From: Homalodisca vitripennis
Taxonomy: Eukaryota > Arthropoda > Insecta > Hemiptera > Cicadellidae
DNA length: 64,000 bases
NCBI RefSeq assembly: GCF_021130785.1
Contig: NW_025778902.1
Span: 62,001-126,000 of the forward strand
Direction: 5' to 3'
The translations under genes and the position numbers were made by a program. Shown here one piece after another: positions 48,092-59,900 of this stretch. Numbering within the stretch: the stretch's first letter is position 1; every line of letters begins with the position of its first letter. The notes below the pieces were generated by a model. It was not told the origin of the DNA. It made no database searches and was given only the letters and a program-made list of their open reading frames with translations.

Positions 48092-50939
48092 GACTGAAGT
48101 GTATAACTACTATAACAACTCAAATTCAGAATAATTATAAACTATTCGCTTACTATGTTTAGTAAATATAAAAAAATATTTCTATATTATGTAAATATTG
48201 AAATTCAATAAATAGCAGCGTGATTTTCTAGGCCCTTGTTACACGTACAATGTTTACATCTTACTGTTTAGTAATTTCCTTTAAACGACGATTTTACAGG
48301 AAATTTGTATATCCTTTTTTATACACTATTATAGCGGAAAAAATCGCATAAAGTTCATTTGATTATTGACAGTTTCCACACAGTATTAAAACAGTAGTTA
48401 TGACTGTAACTTCAAAATGGCAATGTATTAATAATTTATGGAAATAGGAATTCTCGAAAGGCTTTCGTCTATGAAATCTGCTTGGCTTTGCAGCATCACA
48501 TCTGTCTGTGCTAATATATCCTAATTTGTATCTAAAATTATCACAAGGTTATTTTATTACTTACAGTCTGAGATATAGTAGAGTTCAGGAAATTATTGAA
48601 AATATTCTGATATGGATTTAATGGGACATTTTTTATATTAACACTTACCCAGAAAAAGGCTATGGAAATACTTTTATAATATGTAATGCTCTCCTCCTTA
48701 AATTCCATTCATCTTTATACGATCCATAGATTAAATTAAGTATTGCATTCAATACACAAAATGATGTGCTGGATTATGGTGAAATGCAGATTTCTGATAT
48801 TTATTGGTGGATACTGATTTTTGTGTACTGAATATCTTACAATCTATGAATTTAATTGTTCATATGTGATACCTTGAATTTTGGTTTCAGTAAATTGAAG
48901 TTAATATTTACTGCCTTAACATTACGCTGTGCAAATTTAGTGCATCATAGATCACAGATCGGAATGAAGATTTGTCTACAAGTAGTGTAAGTAAGCTTCA
49001 AATATTGATATGTATAGTTTCAGTAAACACACTTTTCACAGACTTAATGTTCTTGAAATAGCATTATTTTATTGGATAAGATATCCGTGGGAAATAAATA
49101 TATAAATATGTGTGAGTGTTACCTACACTGAAACTCTCATTCAACACAGATAGCACAATTCATATGGCGCTCTTTAATAATTGAGAGTGAAAGGCTGAAA
49201 ATGTTCTTTTATCTCTATTGGGAGAAACAAATGCTTTCTGTGTCGGACTTTGAAGGTGACTACTTTGCTGAACCATGTTTTAAATGAACCTAAGAAGTAT
49301 TATTTAACTTAATAGTCTTGCTTTAGTGCTTCATTTAATTCTATTCACGAATCATTGGGATTAAACTGTCTCAGAGTATTCTGCCTCAAAGATGTATTTA
49401 TTTTCTTGTAAAGGTTGTTATGTATTTTTCTGTACTTACAATTTATTACTATTCCCTGATAACACAATTTTTTTATTCAACTAAAATGCATAAGAATTTT
49501 CTAGTATACCTTTGAATGATACATGCATTTGCACTTAATGTATTTAATATGTACATTTTACAAACATATATGTGAGTAATAATCGAAATTAAAAATCTCA
49601 TTTCAACAAAATATCGTCTTTTGTCTAACATGAAATTGATATTATATGTAATATTTTCACCTTTACTACGTCATAACCAGCGAGCTGTGGTAGAATATGA
49701 TAAGTCGTATTAAAATAAACTAGGACATGAAGTATTTTTCAATAGTATGAGCTAGGGACAGAGGGTAAAGAACTGTTAAGAAGTTTTATTTTCTAATTAT
49801 ATTTTCAAATAAGTAACTTTTTATACCTAGATGGTATTTATAAGTTAAGCATTTTTATTGACCATTACAATATGTTAATTATATTGTAATAAAACAGTAC
49901 CACATACTGTTCAATCGACTGTACCTTTTGTTTTCAAAATTATTATCTATTTAAATAGTTCCATTTAAATTAATAAATCAAATATATTAAAATGGCATTG
50001 CATTAGAATTCCTTGATATTCGATGAAAATTATGTATATTTGAAAAAATATACATAATCTATTTGAAAAATTTAAGGATTACGTAATACTCAGTATTACG
50101 TAATACTTAAAGTAATTTTTACATTATTATTTCGACCTAATACAGATAATAAAGACTTAATCAAATCGTAATTCAGAATGGTGCTAATATATACAAATAC
50201 GCAGGGAAAGCCTTATCTATCACAACATAACTTGTACTCATTCACTGCCAGAGTCTACAGTGACAAACTTCTAAAGTATTAAACACTACCTCACTTGATA
50301 GCCAAACTGAAGTTGTCGAGAGTAAATTCACTAGAGACATCTTACACATACTCAATCTAAAATTGATTATTCGGACAGTATCTTATTGTGAGAAAGTCAT
50401 CGTTGAAATATCCAAAATATTACTCATAACATTACTCATAGTTACTGATATACAAGTAACATTGAAATTTGTGATATGTACTTTCAAAATTTGATTTCAT
50501 CTTAAGATAACGTTATATAAATTAAATGTTATAATAAAATAAATCATTAAAATAACAAAAAATTACGTATTTCACGTAGAAATTATTTAAGCTTTTTGAT
50601 TGGCTGATTTGAATTTTTTTCTTTTTATTATAAATTTACAAATACCCGGTCATCCAAACATTTATCCCTCAAAACAACAGAGAGGGTCCGCATTCATGAC
50701 CTCATGAATTAATTAGTAGTCTAAATGTAGGCTTCCTACCTTTTACGCAATTCTTTATAAATCTAAGCTAATATCCGTTGACTAGAACTTTATCCAAAGT
50801 AATTCAACGTCAAAATCCAGAATAGCTTATTCGCACCTGTATAAGGGTAAGTTGAAAAAGGTTCAGCAGCATTCTTTTCATAATAAAGAAAGCAACACAA
50901 TTTTCTTTCTTCGGGTAACATGAATATCATAGGTCGAAA

Positions 50940-51640
50940 GTGTGAACCATGAGGAATACTGAAACTCGTCCTCAAGTCATTCAAGACTTGGAGTGAAGCA
51001 AGAGGTTAACTGCGTTTCTCTTGTCATTAATTCGAAACTTGACGAACCAAATTGTAAGACGACAGATAACGTGTGTGGAGTTTGGCAGTTACAATTGTTG
51101 CCGAAACGTCACTAAATCAGTAACGAGCTGTAAGTAGTTTTCCGTATAAAGCTCCATGTTAAATTATTAGCTCAGTTTTTGTGCTAATTATAAGTGTATA
51201 TTTGGAAAAAATATTGTTCGTAAATTTATAGGCGCAACTTTACATTAATAAATTTTAACGCGAAGAAAAATTAAAAGCAATATAGCATTAACCGTGTTTT
51301 CTTATGGCTGAATTGTACCAGGCTTGGGATGGCCCAAAATGATGTGTCACGTTGATCTGGGTAGCTTAATAGATATCAAGATATTGAAGTAGAATGATTG
51401 ATTGATGGTTACTTTACAGCCGAGAATGACCGGAGAACGTTGCTTTACCCGCTTTGGCTGGAAGAGGCTGGAACAAATCTGGCCTCTCCATGTTCAAAGG
51501 TTACAAGAATGACATATACAGCCCTCTATTACTCCTCATAGGATATGGTAGGCAGTTTATGAGACAGAAGGTGGCCCTTACCGCTACGCTTATCCATCCT
51601 GGTTGTCCTGAAATCCAGAATCAAGCAACGAATTTCAATT
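50940..51640 (+). repeat. Dispersed repeat R2, copy outside the palindrome
   Basis: Shares CTCAAGTCATTCAAGACTTG, ATTCGAAACTTGACGAACC and GTGTGTGGAGTTTGGCAGTT with 40,690-40,830, and a later TTTACCC-CTTTGGCTG-type block with 41,230-41,270. It lacks the TGACGTCA start. Frames at 50,790-50,984 (minus) and 51,454-51,642 (plus) have no recognisable product. Confidence 0.6.
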
Positions 51641-51649
51641 AGGTGTTTC

Positions 51650-53060
51650 CTCATAGTATTGTTGCTACAAAAAATTGGATTAAAATTCAAAAAAATCATA
51701 AAAGCACGATTTTAACATACCAACACACTCAATACAAAATATATTCAAACTAAAACCTTATCAACAAATAATAATGACACGTTTACATTGAAAGCGCTGA
51801 ATAACTGTTAAGTATAGTAAAACTCGCTCATATACATGTATGCTGGAAGTAGCATCAAATAAATGTACTTTATGTTGGATTTAAATTGGAAACAAATTGT
51901 TAATAATCTTCAAGCTTCTCAATGTATTTAAATTTAAAATAAAACAACCATTAACACAGAATTATTTTGGCTTAAGCATTTAGGCTACATCAGATCCAAC
52001 TTGGTACTATGTCCCGTCTATAAGGCGCCGCACAATTTCCTACTATTGAACTTTAACTCTCCTATACTAAATATTTACAAAGATTAAAAATTAAGAATGC
52101 ATTATATATACAGTTTAACTATAGATCGTTATGAATATATATTGCATAATCCCGAACTAATATGTTTCAAATTCAAATACTTTCATTTTTATCATTTATA
52201 AATACCTTACAGTAAAGACATCAGCTTGTACTTGTCTTTGTATAACACAGTTGAAATTATTGAAGTGTTTAGAGTAATAAATAATGAACAACGATAGGAC
52301 ATATATAAAACACGTCCTTTATGCATAAAGAATTGAATAATATTGAATATTTAGTAATTTATTAAAAAAGTTAGTAAGAGACCATCTCGAGCTTCGAAAT
52401 TCAGTAATGATATAGTCTGTAATATTTACTTATAAACAGCTATTGAAGCATGAGCGTGATAATCAGAACAGCTTAATTATATATTAATAACAGCGCCTGT
52501 GCTACGGTATGGGTATACTTTCAGTAATAAAAACACACTAAACACAACATACTTATCTTGGTATTTTAATTAAAGACTACCTTGATATTTAATGGGTACC
52601 TGTATAAAAAATTATATTAATCAAATTTTATAATTAGAGAGATGCGAAGAATTTATTTATATCCATTTATTGACCTTTGATTTATAATAATCCCTATTTT
52701 CAGCCGATAGATAAATATTATACTGTATTATGGCCACAAACCTCTTAAATTACACTTATCACTTATAATAATCATTAGATATTAATTTTGACTTATTTGT
52801 TGTTTATGCACTTATGAACAAAATTAAATAAATGGGCCTTTGGTGCAGATTATCAAACAAATTATTATTTTATTTTGCAGTAATTAAAATAATCTGCATA
52901 TTCTACAGATAGTTACAAATATCCCTTAACCATGTTTTTTATAAAATTATTTACATAAAATACAATCCGTAAATCATGTTGTATTCCAAGTTTACGATGT
53001 TAGAAGTTATTTTGAAACGATATATTTATAGGCATTTCGGTTACTCTCAAAATGCCCTTG
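51650..53060. other. AT-rich interval, nothing recognised
   Basis: No open frame with protein-like features, RNA gene, tandem repeat or transposon end was seen. Composition is uniformly AT-rich. Confidence 0.5.
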
Positions 53061-53084
53061 TATTAGTATTGTTGCTTTTTCAGA

Positions 53085-54115
53085 TGTGGTACTAGCGCAC
53101 TTGTCATCTCTATGCTGTCAATATTTTAAACTGTTTTAGTAAGACGTTATGTAGTATTTATTTAGTTTTAAAATCAAAATTTGGTTAATTTCTACATTCT
53201 TTACGTAACGTTTTACGTTCTGTGGCAAAAGTTACTAACAATATATAAAAGTAGAATAATTTATTAATAAAGATGAAAATTCGACATTGAAAATAACATA
53301 AATATAAATAGCAAAGGTAAAATGATAAATGGCGACTATTCCTAATAAATAGCTGATAGTGGCCAATAAGAAACGAGGTAACGCGATTATCGCTCCTTGA
53401 TACCAAAATAACAGCGTCCTTAATAGAAAAAGATATAGTTCCACATAAATCACCATATATGATTTAAGCCAGCCTGGTCTCTCTAATCAATCCGCGGAAT
53501 ATCACGTATTAAATTAGCATAACTTTTCTTAAATCATATTCTTATGTTTTTTAAACTCTGAAAATTAACCGTCAGACATAAGAATCACAGTACAATACGT
53601 TCAGGTTTAGTAGTACATACGCGACTCTCATTGCTTTAATTTTAATGACATTTTAACTGTTTTTGTTAAAACCTTATACTATATTTATTTTAGTTTTTTT
53701 AACCGTCAGACATAAGAATCACAGTACAATATGTTCAGGTTTAGTAGTACATACGCGACTCTCATTGCTTTAATTTTAATGACATTTTAACTGTTTTGTT
53801 AAAAACCTTATACTATATTTATTTTAGTTTTTTTTTAAGTCAAAATTTGGTTAATTTCTGCACTCCTTTTAGTTAATTTATTTTACGTACTGTAGCAAAA
53901 GTTACTATTAATTTTTATATACTAGTGTAGTAATTAAAAAAAGATAAAAATTTGACACTAAAAATAATATAAAAAGCAACTGTAAAATCGTAAACGAACA
54001 CTACTGATGATAAACAGCTGATAAGTGGCTGATAAGAAACGAGGTAACTCGCACTCCTTTCAGCGTAGTATCTAACTAACGTCCTTGACCGAAAAAGACG
54101 ATAAAGATCATGGCG
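53085..54115. repeat. R3 tandem cluster (one long unit, one 134-bp unit, one long unit)
   Basis: AACCGTCAGACATAAGAATC starts at 53,567 and 53,701, giving two almost identical 134-bp units. 53,135-53,440 and 53,790-54,110 are a more diverged direct repeat, sharing TCAAAATTTGGTTAATTTCT, GGCAAAAGTTACTA-type sequence and AAGAAACGAGGTAAC. The minus-strand frames in 53,185-53,456 lie in this repeat and have no counterpart frame in the other unit. Confidence 0.75.
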
Positions 54116-54139
54116 TCGGTCTCCATATATTAGTTAAAC

Positions 54140-55850
54140 GGGCCTGATGTCATCCACCATAACCAAATAAAACTGGAATATGATAATAATGTTTGTTCAT
54201 GTTATTTAAAAACGCTTTAAATTAATTATCAAACATGGAACTCAAAATAAAATTTGTTTAAGTGAACTTATAAAAAAGGCGACATTTCAATAACGTTGAG
54301 ACTTTCATTATTTCATATCACTAGCTGATGGTTGTAAATCTATTATCTATGATATAAAAATATATATATATATATTATATTATGGCAACTTCCAGATGGT
54401 TTTAAGCATAAGTTAAAATATATCGTTCTATATTTTAACCCTTTCCATACCCTCTCATTTCAACCCTAACCAAAACTATCCTGGCTTACTATAATTTGTT
54501 AGGGGAGTATTTCCATATTTCATATCACTAAAAATTAGTGTTACTACAATTTTGATCTCGGATAATAAAACATACACAATATTTATTCCAGAAAATATTT
54601 TAAATCAATATTTAAAAGTGAAAATATTGATTTAATAAGAGCATCTTCATACCAAAACAATTTATTAAGTAAATTCGTCAATAACTATCTCTTTTTATTC
54701 GGGTATAACTATTTTTGAAATAAATAAGTTAAATACAAATTGTTTAATCCACAATTTTGTTCATCAACGACTAGGAGATGTTTAATTTCGTACTTTTAAA
54801 ATTAAATTAAAATACTGTTACATATTAATGTTTGTGATTTCAAGCAGATTCGTTGTACCTGCCATCGAACTTTTTTTTTATAAATGTGTGCAACAATAAG
54901 ACGTGTTACCCGCACTTTGCCGAAGCAGTTTCTAAACCTTTTCACGCACAATTTAATCTTTTCCCAGTTTTCGATACAGCGCGGCGTGGCCGGCAGCGAT
55001 CCATTTACCCTCCCTTTAAACTTCCTGTTTTTACTTGAGTGTTTCCATCACAGAAGTTTCACTCAAGTGGAAGAAAATTAAGGAAGGAAAACAAGTCTGC
55101 TTCCTTCCAATTAAGATTTTTGTATTGTATATAATGAACCGTATCTCAAACAGTATATCACGTAAAGTTATTGGTCGATACTTACTAGTAAATTATTTAG
55201 GAATGTTTATTTTAAATAAAGATTAATTTTGTCTAATTATACAATCAAGGTGCAGTTTGGCATTAAAGAGCCAAAAATTAACTTGGTAGTAACAAACTTT
55301 TTATTGATGTTTTGTGTAAGTATATTTCTTGTATAATATAATTCTTATAATATTTATGGAACATTTAATAAGAGTTTAAAGTACAAAAAAAGGCAAATAT
55401 CAATGCATAATTTTATAGCCCTGCCACTTGGCAATAAACTGACCAAGGGCTTTTTTGTGTAGATTTACGATCAGAATGTGTTACCTGAATTAATTTTTTA
55501 ATTATTTCTTTTTTTCGTGAACATTCAACTCTGGTTTTACTGATAGCTTTTTTTACTCAAAGTAAATAATACAATACAAAAACCTTTTTTAATAAATAAT
55601 GGCTAATATTTGTTTTGTTGCATGGGACTGATCTTCAAGAATGCTGCTTTATGGTTTTGTGTAAACCATTCTTTCTTATTCTTCAAACCAATGAGTTTGT
55701 ACAGTATTCTTTACTTAATACAATTATTATTATAAAGTGGAATTATGTCACAATTGGAGTGGCTGTCGTTGTGTAAAATTTCAACATGCATTAACACAAG
55801 GAGGCAACGGGCTATGTTTGCATAGTTTACCAAGGTAGACTTGGTAAAGA
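54140..55850. other. AT-rich interval, nothing firm
   Basis: Includes a short TA run near 54,358-54,380. A less AT-rich stretch at 54,880-55,080 has two short overlapping plus-strand frames (54,853-55,038; 54,884-55,081) without recognisable domains. No transposon terminus or RNA gene was identified. Confidence 0.45.
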
Positions 55851-55854
55851 GCCT

Positions 55855-56060
55855 ATCTGTTATGTTGAACAATAAAGCGATAAAGCAGGTTTACCACAAC
55901 AAAGGCAGATCAGTCTGGGTTGCAAATTTCTGGTTGGCAACAGTGGCGACTGAACATACCACCACAGGCCACAACATTAGGTTTCCACCTCAAACAGTTT
56001 TGTCCATCCTCCGAGCCCTGTGGCCTGTGTCTTACCACCAGCCCACCGCAGTCGTTGTCC
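55855..56060 (+). repeat. Dispersed repeat R4, copy 2
   Basis: Matches the reverse complement of 27,999-28,195 over about 200 bp. The plus-strand frame 55,841-56,125 spans it, but only the HNIRFPPQTV block and neighbours are shared with the other copy, so I do not call a gene. Confidence 0.7.
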
Positions 56061-56383
56061 TGTCAAAATGTAGAATCGATATCTTTTGTGCGATAACAAG
56101 GATAAAACTCAATAACATAATCTGAGGCCTCTGAGATTTTTTTTCAAATATCTCAGTTATTTAGAATATTTGATTTAATATTGTTGCAATGTATAACATT
56201 GTGTACATATAAACATATGAGCTTGAATAAACAAGAACAGCATAACACATATACTGTTTTAGAATTTTTATTTGTCATGTGAGGATTTAAAATAAGTAGG
56301 TTGAAAACACTTACAAGCATGAAATTCAAACAAATATGTGCAAGAAACGGCAAAATACGAAATAATTGAATTGTAAAAAGTAA

Positions 56384-56440
56384 GGGCTCTGTGTTGTAGT
56401 GGTAACGCACTCACCTGGGTCCGAGTTCCGGGCGGACCAT
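56384..56440 (+). mobile_element. tRNA-derived SINE-like fragment
   Basis: GGGCTCTGTG is followed by TTGTAGTGGTAACGCACTC (resembling a tRNA A-box region) and GGTCCGAGTTCC (resembling a B box), ending GGCGGACCAT. The GTCCG and CGGAC arms can pair around a 9-base loop, but the 5' GGGCTCT has no 3' partner, so a functional tRNA is unlikely. The order of the boxes suggests a SINE head or a tRNA pseudogene. No other copy is in the window. Confidence 0.45.
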
Positions 56441-57394
56441 ATGTTATTGATTAAATGTTTATTGTAATTACCAAAAACTATTATCATTTAAAACAAATTT
56501 AAATAATGTTAAATCAAGGTGATATTAGGTAATCCGTCCAATATATAACAATAAAAGTTACCTTTACTATTTTTATGCTTTTAAATATTATTTTGTTACA
56601 ACCATTCTTTATAGGGATTAACTTGATACAGTTGCCAGATCTACTCAATTTTCGATTTAATTTTAGTTACATTAATGGTTTTCTACGGAAGGTAAGTAGA
56701 AAATAATTGAATGAACGCATTGTTGAAATTGCGTAGATTTCTGATAGTTATGGCGAGAAAGAAATGAATAATTAGGAACATAGGAGGCCATGGAATTTTA
56801 ATCAATCAAATATTGAGCATCTAAAATTTTTTTTTGTAAGCAATAAATGTCTAATTAAATTATATGGAACATGAAATATATTACTTAAAGTTTACCTAGT
56901 ACTTTCAATTTTGTCCCCAAGGTCTCGCTTTCACAGTAGAACAATAGAACATTCGAAATGACTTCATTCTAGTATTAAATGTATTCTTATTCAAGAAAGA
57001 TCATCAAAAACATATGGAGGGGATGACTGATTGCTAGCAAACACGTGTGCAAGTCGGCTCTAAAGTTTTTTATAGTTTTAACTGGTATTTTTCTGACAGT
57101 TTTTATGAAAAGTGGTGTTCATTACACGCGGTAAAAAACAGTAGGTATTTTTTTATCGAGTCACTAAAACTTTTTATAACGTGTGTAGTGAGTAATTCGC
57201 TTATCAGTACAGTATTTCATGTACCGATCGCCGCCGCAGCTCAGGTCCGGGTCTAAAGGTGAGCCTGTTTCCATTATCTGGCGGAGCTGATAAGCAAAGG
57301 TCCGAGCGCTCCTTATCTGTGACGTCCGACCCCGGCCGCTCTACAACACCAACAATGCCTGCCACCGGGACCGACAAGGCCCGCCAGATGTTGA

Positions 57395-58069
57395 CGCGAC
57401 TGTCATCGCCGACCTCGTCGGCAAGCACCTTTTTTCTGGCGACGACGTCTTCGGCCGGCTCGTGACCCGCATCACCCACGAGCTGAAGGGTGTTGTCGAG
57501 GAGGCTGTGCGGGCGGCGCTGGCGTCCGTCAGCGATGAGTTGGCGAGGCTCCGGGAGCAGGTGGGAACCGTTAACCCAGCGGCTAGAGGAGATGGACGGC
57601 CAGCTGCAGGGCGCGCTGTGACGAGCTGGAGCAGTTCCAGCGACGCCAGAACCTCCGCATCTTCGGGGTGGAGGAGACGACGGGGGAGAACACCGACCGC
57701 ATCGTGGTGGAGCTCTGCAGGGACAAGCTCGGTGTGGACCTGCCTGTCTCCGCCATCTGTAGGGTCCGCACCGAGTCGGCAGCCAGCCCAAGCCCGGGCC
57801 CGACGGCAGGAAGAGGCATCGGCCTATTATCGTCCGCTTCATCAGTTACCGAGACCGGCGGCACGATCTACAACATGAAGAAGAAGCTGAAGGGCAACAG
57901 GCATCACGGTGCGGGAGGACCTGACGGCGCGGCGACTGGAAGTGCTGAAGAGGGTGACGGCGCAGCACGGGGTCCGCAACACCTGGACCCAGGACGGCAG
58001 GGTGCTGTGGCTGGGCAGCGACGGCAGCAAGGGAGTGGCGACCCGGCTCTCCGACCTCCGACCCGCTAA
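57395..58069 (+). pseudogene. LINE-C ORF1 (coiled coil plus RRM-like), frameshifted
   Basis: Conceptual translation begins around ADLVGKHLFSGDDVFGRL, then VTRITHELKG and a helix likely to be coiled coil (SDELARLREQV). After a frameshift near 57,590-57,640 comes RRQNLRIFGVEE with GENTDRIVVEL, which resembles the RRM-like core of L1-type ORF1 proteins. Further frame changes near 57,810 and 57,880-57,900 lead to GITVREDLTARRLEVL and a tail ending RLSDLRPAN with a stop at 58,069. ORF1 proteins of this type bind element RNA and form the RNP. It is GC-rich compared with the rest of the window, so long antisense frames here (57,204-57,842 minus) arise from composition. Confidence 0.7.
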
Positions 58070-58620
58070 CTGATTAAGTACAACATTTATTTGTACCATT
58101 TTTAAATTCTTCAATTTTGCTAACAATTTTTTCCCGTTTTTAATTCACTACCATTTTATTTGATTTTTTCTGTACTGAATATAGAGTTATTAATGTTCAT
58201 TAACTAAATTTTCGTTGAATTTTTTGTTTTGTTTTTTCTCTCTTTTTCTCCACTTACATTTATGTTGTATTTATAATATTTATAATACTAATAATTATTA
58301 TAAATGAGAGCCTGCAAGCTTGCATGTATGTTTAAATGTATTATGATTATTGGTGGTATAGTAATAATTCCAATTTAATTTTAAGTTTTATATTCTATGA
58401 TAAGGTATTATTTTTTCTTTTGTTATGGTATGCGTGTGTGTGTGAATGTTCTGACCGCAATGTCACTGTCGCGTGTGCCGCCGGCCCGCTCGCTGCCTGC
58501 AGTATCGCGCCTCTGCGCGCAGCCGCGCGCGGGCTCTGACAGCCCCGCCCCGAGCGAGCGCGCCTCTTCGCTCTCCCTGCCCCGCGCTTCTCTGCCGCTC
58601 TCTCGCTCCCTACAACAACT
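58070..58620 (+). other. LINE-C inter-ORF region with a GC-rich block
   Basis: 58,070-58,440 is AT-rich. 58,450-58,620 is abruptly GC-rich (GCCGCCGGCCCGCTCGCTGC and similar) and reads into the endonuclease frame without a stop from about 58,473. The translated block is low-complexity Arg/Ala/Pro/Ser and does not look like a conserved domain. It might be a leader, an inserted CpG-rich fragment or an internal promoter region; the sequence alone does not decide. Confidence 0.4.
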
Positions 58621-59396
58621 TCCTCAAGGCAGCCCACGTTAACGCACAATCACTGTTTAGTCATATTGATGAATTTCGTTCCATTTTTGAACCATTACAT
58701 ACCGACATTATCTTGCTCTCTGAGACTTGGCTAAAACCAACCACAAGCGACAAGAGTGTTAATTTAGCTGGCTACAAACATCTTCAGGAACGACCGTCTA
58801 CACAAACGTGGTGGTGGAGTCGCAGTTTTATGTCAAGTCTCAGTTTCCTACTTCCATCTTATTCTTATCTGATACATCTAGAGAGGGACGGCCTGAGTTT
58901 ATGTTTTTGGACGTCAGTGTTAATGGGGACGCATGTTTTAGTCGGTGCATGTTACAGGGCCCCCAATACCGGCCATCTTGCCGAATTTGAACACACACTC
59001 ATCGATCTTATGGCTCGTTACAGTCATGTCATTGTCATGGGCGATCTTAACTCCGATTTTGTTAGGGGCCTACTAACTACGTATGAAAAAACCTTTTTTG
59101 ACCACAATGTTTCAGTCATGTAACATGTCTCTGCTACCACTTCAGGCCACTCATCACACTGCTACAAACCGACACATGGCTTGACATCATGGCTGTTTCT
59201 AACCCGACCCACGTTGCACACCACGGACAAATTTCCTGCCCCCTGGACTTTTCAAAGCATGATCTCATTTTTTTGTGCCTATAAACTCCATATCCCCAAA
59301 AATAAGCCCAATATAATCAAATATCGCAAATACAGGGACATAGATCATGCTTCACTTCTTACAGATGCTTGCTGCTTTAACCCTGGCATGAAGTAA
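58620..59396 (+). pseudogene. LINE-C ORF2 endonuclease domain, frameshifted
   Basis: HVNAQSLFSHIDEFRSIF opens the domain (N of the HVNAQS motif), followed by DIILLSETWLKP (catalytic E), a broken GGGV block, then VGACYRAPN and VIVMGDLNSDF (the GDLN catalytic motif). The C-terminal catalytic blocks appear in another frame as DTWLDIMAVSNP, VAHHGQ and SKHDLIF (about 59,175-59,270). At least two frameshifts occur: one near 58,795-58,815 and one after the stop at 59,123. The domain would nick target DNA for target-primed reverse transcription. All expected motifs are present in order, so decay is by indels and stops, not by loss of the domain. Confidence 0.8.
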
Positions 59397-59399
59397 CCA

Positions 59400-59900
59400 C
59401 TGCCAATAATGTGGACGAAATGGTTACCCAAATTTAATGCTTTTCTTACTAATTTATTTGATAAACATGCCCCAATCATAACTAAAAGAGTAACCAAAGC
59501 CCCCTCTCCCATGGATGAATGATTTCATAAGAAATTTGCAAAAGCAAAGGGATTCCGCCTTCAGAAAAGCTAAACGTTCTAAATCCACTCAAGATTGGGA
59601 GGCCTATAAGCGTCTTAGGAATCACACGCAGCAGCAAATCCGTAACGCCAAAGTTAGATTTTACCACACAACACTTTCAGAAACCTCAGTCCACTAAATC
59701 ATTGTGGAGTAAAATTAAAGACCTTGGTGTGGGAAAATCCAATATCAGTCCACCTGTTCCATTTGACCTCAATATTATAAATGATTACTTTATTAATATC
59801 CCTGTTAATATATCTGCAGCTAGCGATTATTTTGCTGAGCTGGAGGCTGCTCCTCAGGAAGCTGCTGGCCGTCAGTTTTTCTTTCACACCTGTGAGTGAG
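59400..59900 (+). pseudogene. LINE-C ORF2 connector between endonuclease and RT
   Basis: Two frames cover the linker. A FDKHAPIITKRVTKAPSPWM segment is followed by DFIRNLQKQRDSAFRKAKRS (59,515-59,697), then SLWSKIKDLGVGKSNISP (59,702-59,899). The W-M-N-D then basic helix arrangement is typical of the segment just before the reverse transcriptase in Jockey/CR1-group ORF2. A stop or frameshift separates each piece. Confidence 0.65.

Larger units (their letters stand above)
32768..50687 (-). repeat. Right arm of the 42-kb imperfect inverted repeat
   Basis: Reverse complement of the left arm (anchors are given in the left-arm entry). Right-only features are the four-copy 214-bp array (38,760-39,604) and the 245-bp tandem duplication (46,201-46,690). 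It ends at 50,687 with AACAGAGAGGGT; the next bases (CCGCATTCATG) have no match at the left boundary. No recognisable protein is encoded. Confidence 0.9.

Noticed and set aside
8383..50687. The whole palindrome as one giant transposon with 19-kb terminal inverted repeats
   Set aside because: No transposase or other enzyme is encoded, no target-site duplication is seen at the two outer ends, and the split R1 repeat is better explained by an inversion.
56384..56440. Functional tRNA gene
   Set aside because: A-box-like and B-box-like sequences are present, but there is no complementary acceptor stem, so only a SINE-like call is kept.
57204..57842. Longest open frame in the window (212 codons, minus strand)
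   Set aside because: It lies antisense to LINE-C ORF1 in GC-rich sequence, has Arg/Pro/Ser-rich low-complexity content and no domain. The sense strand explains the region.
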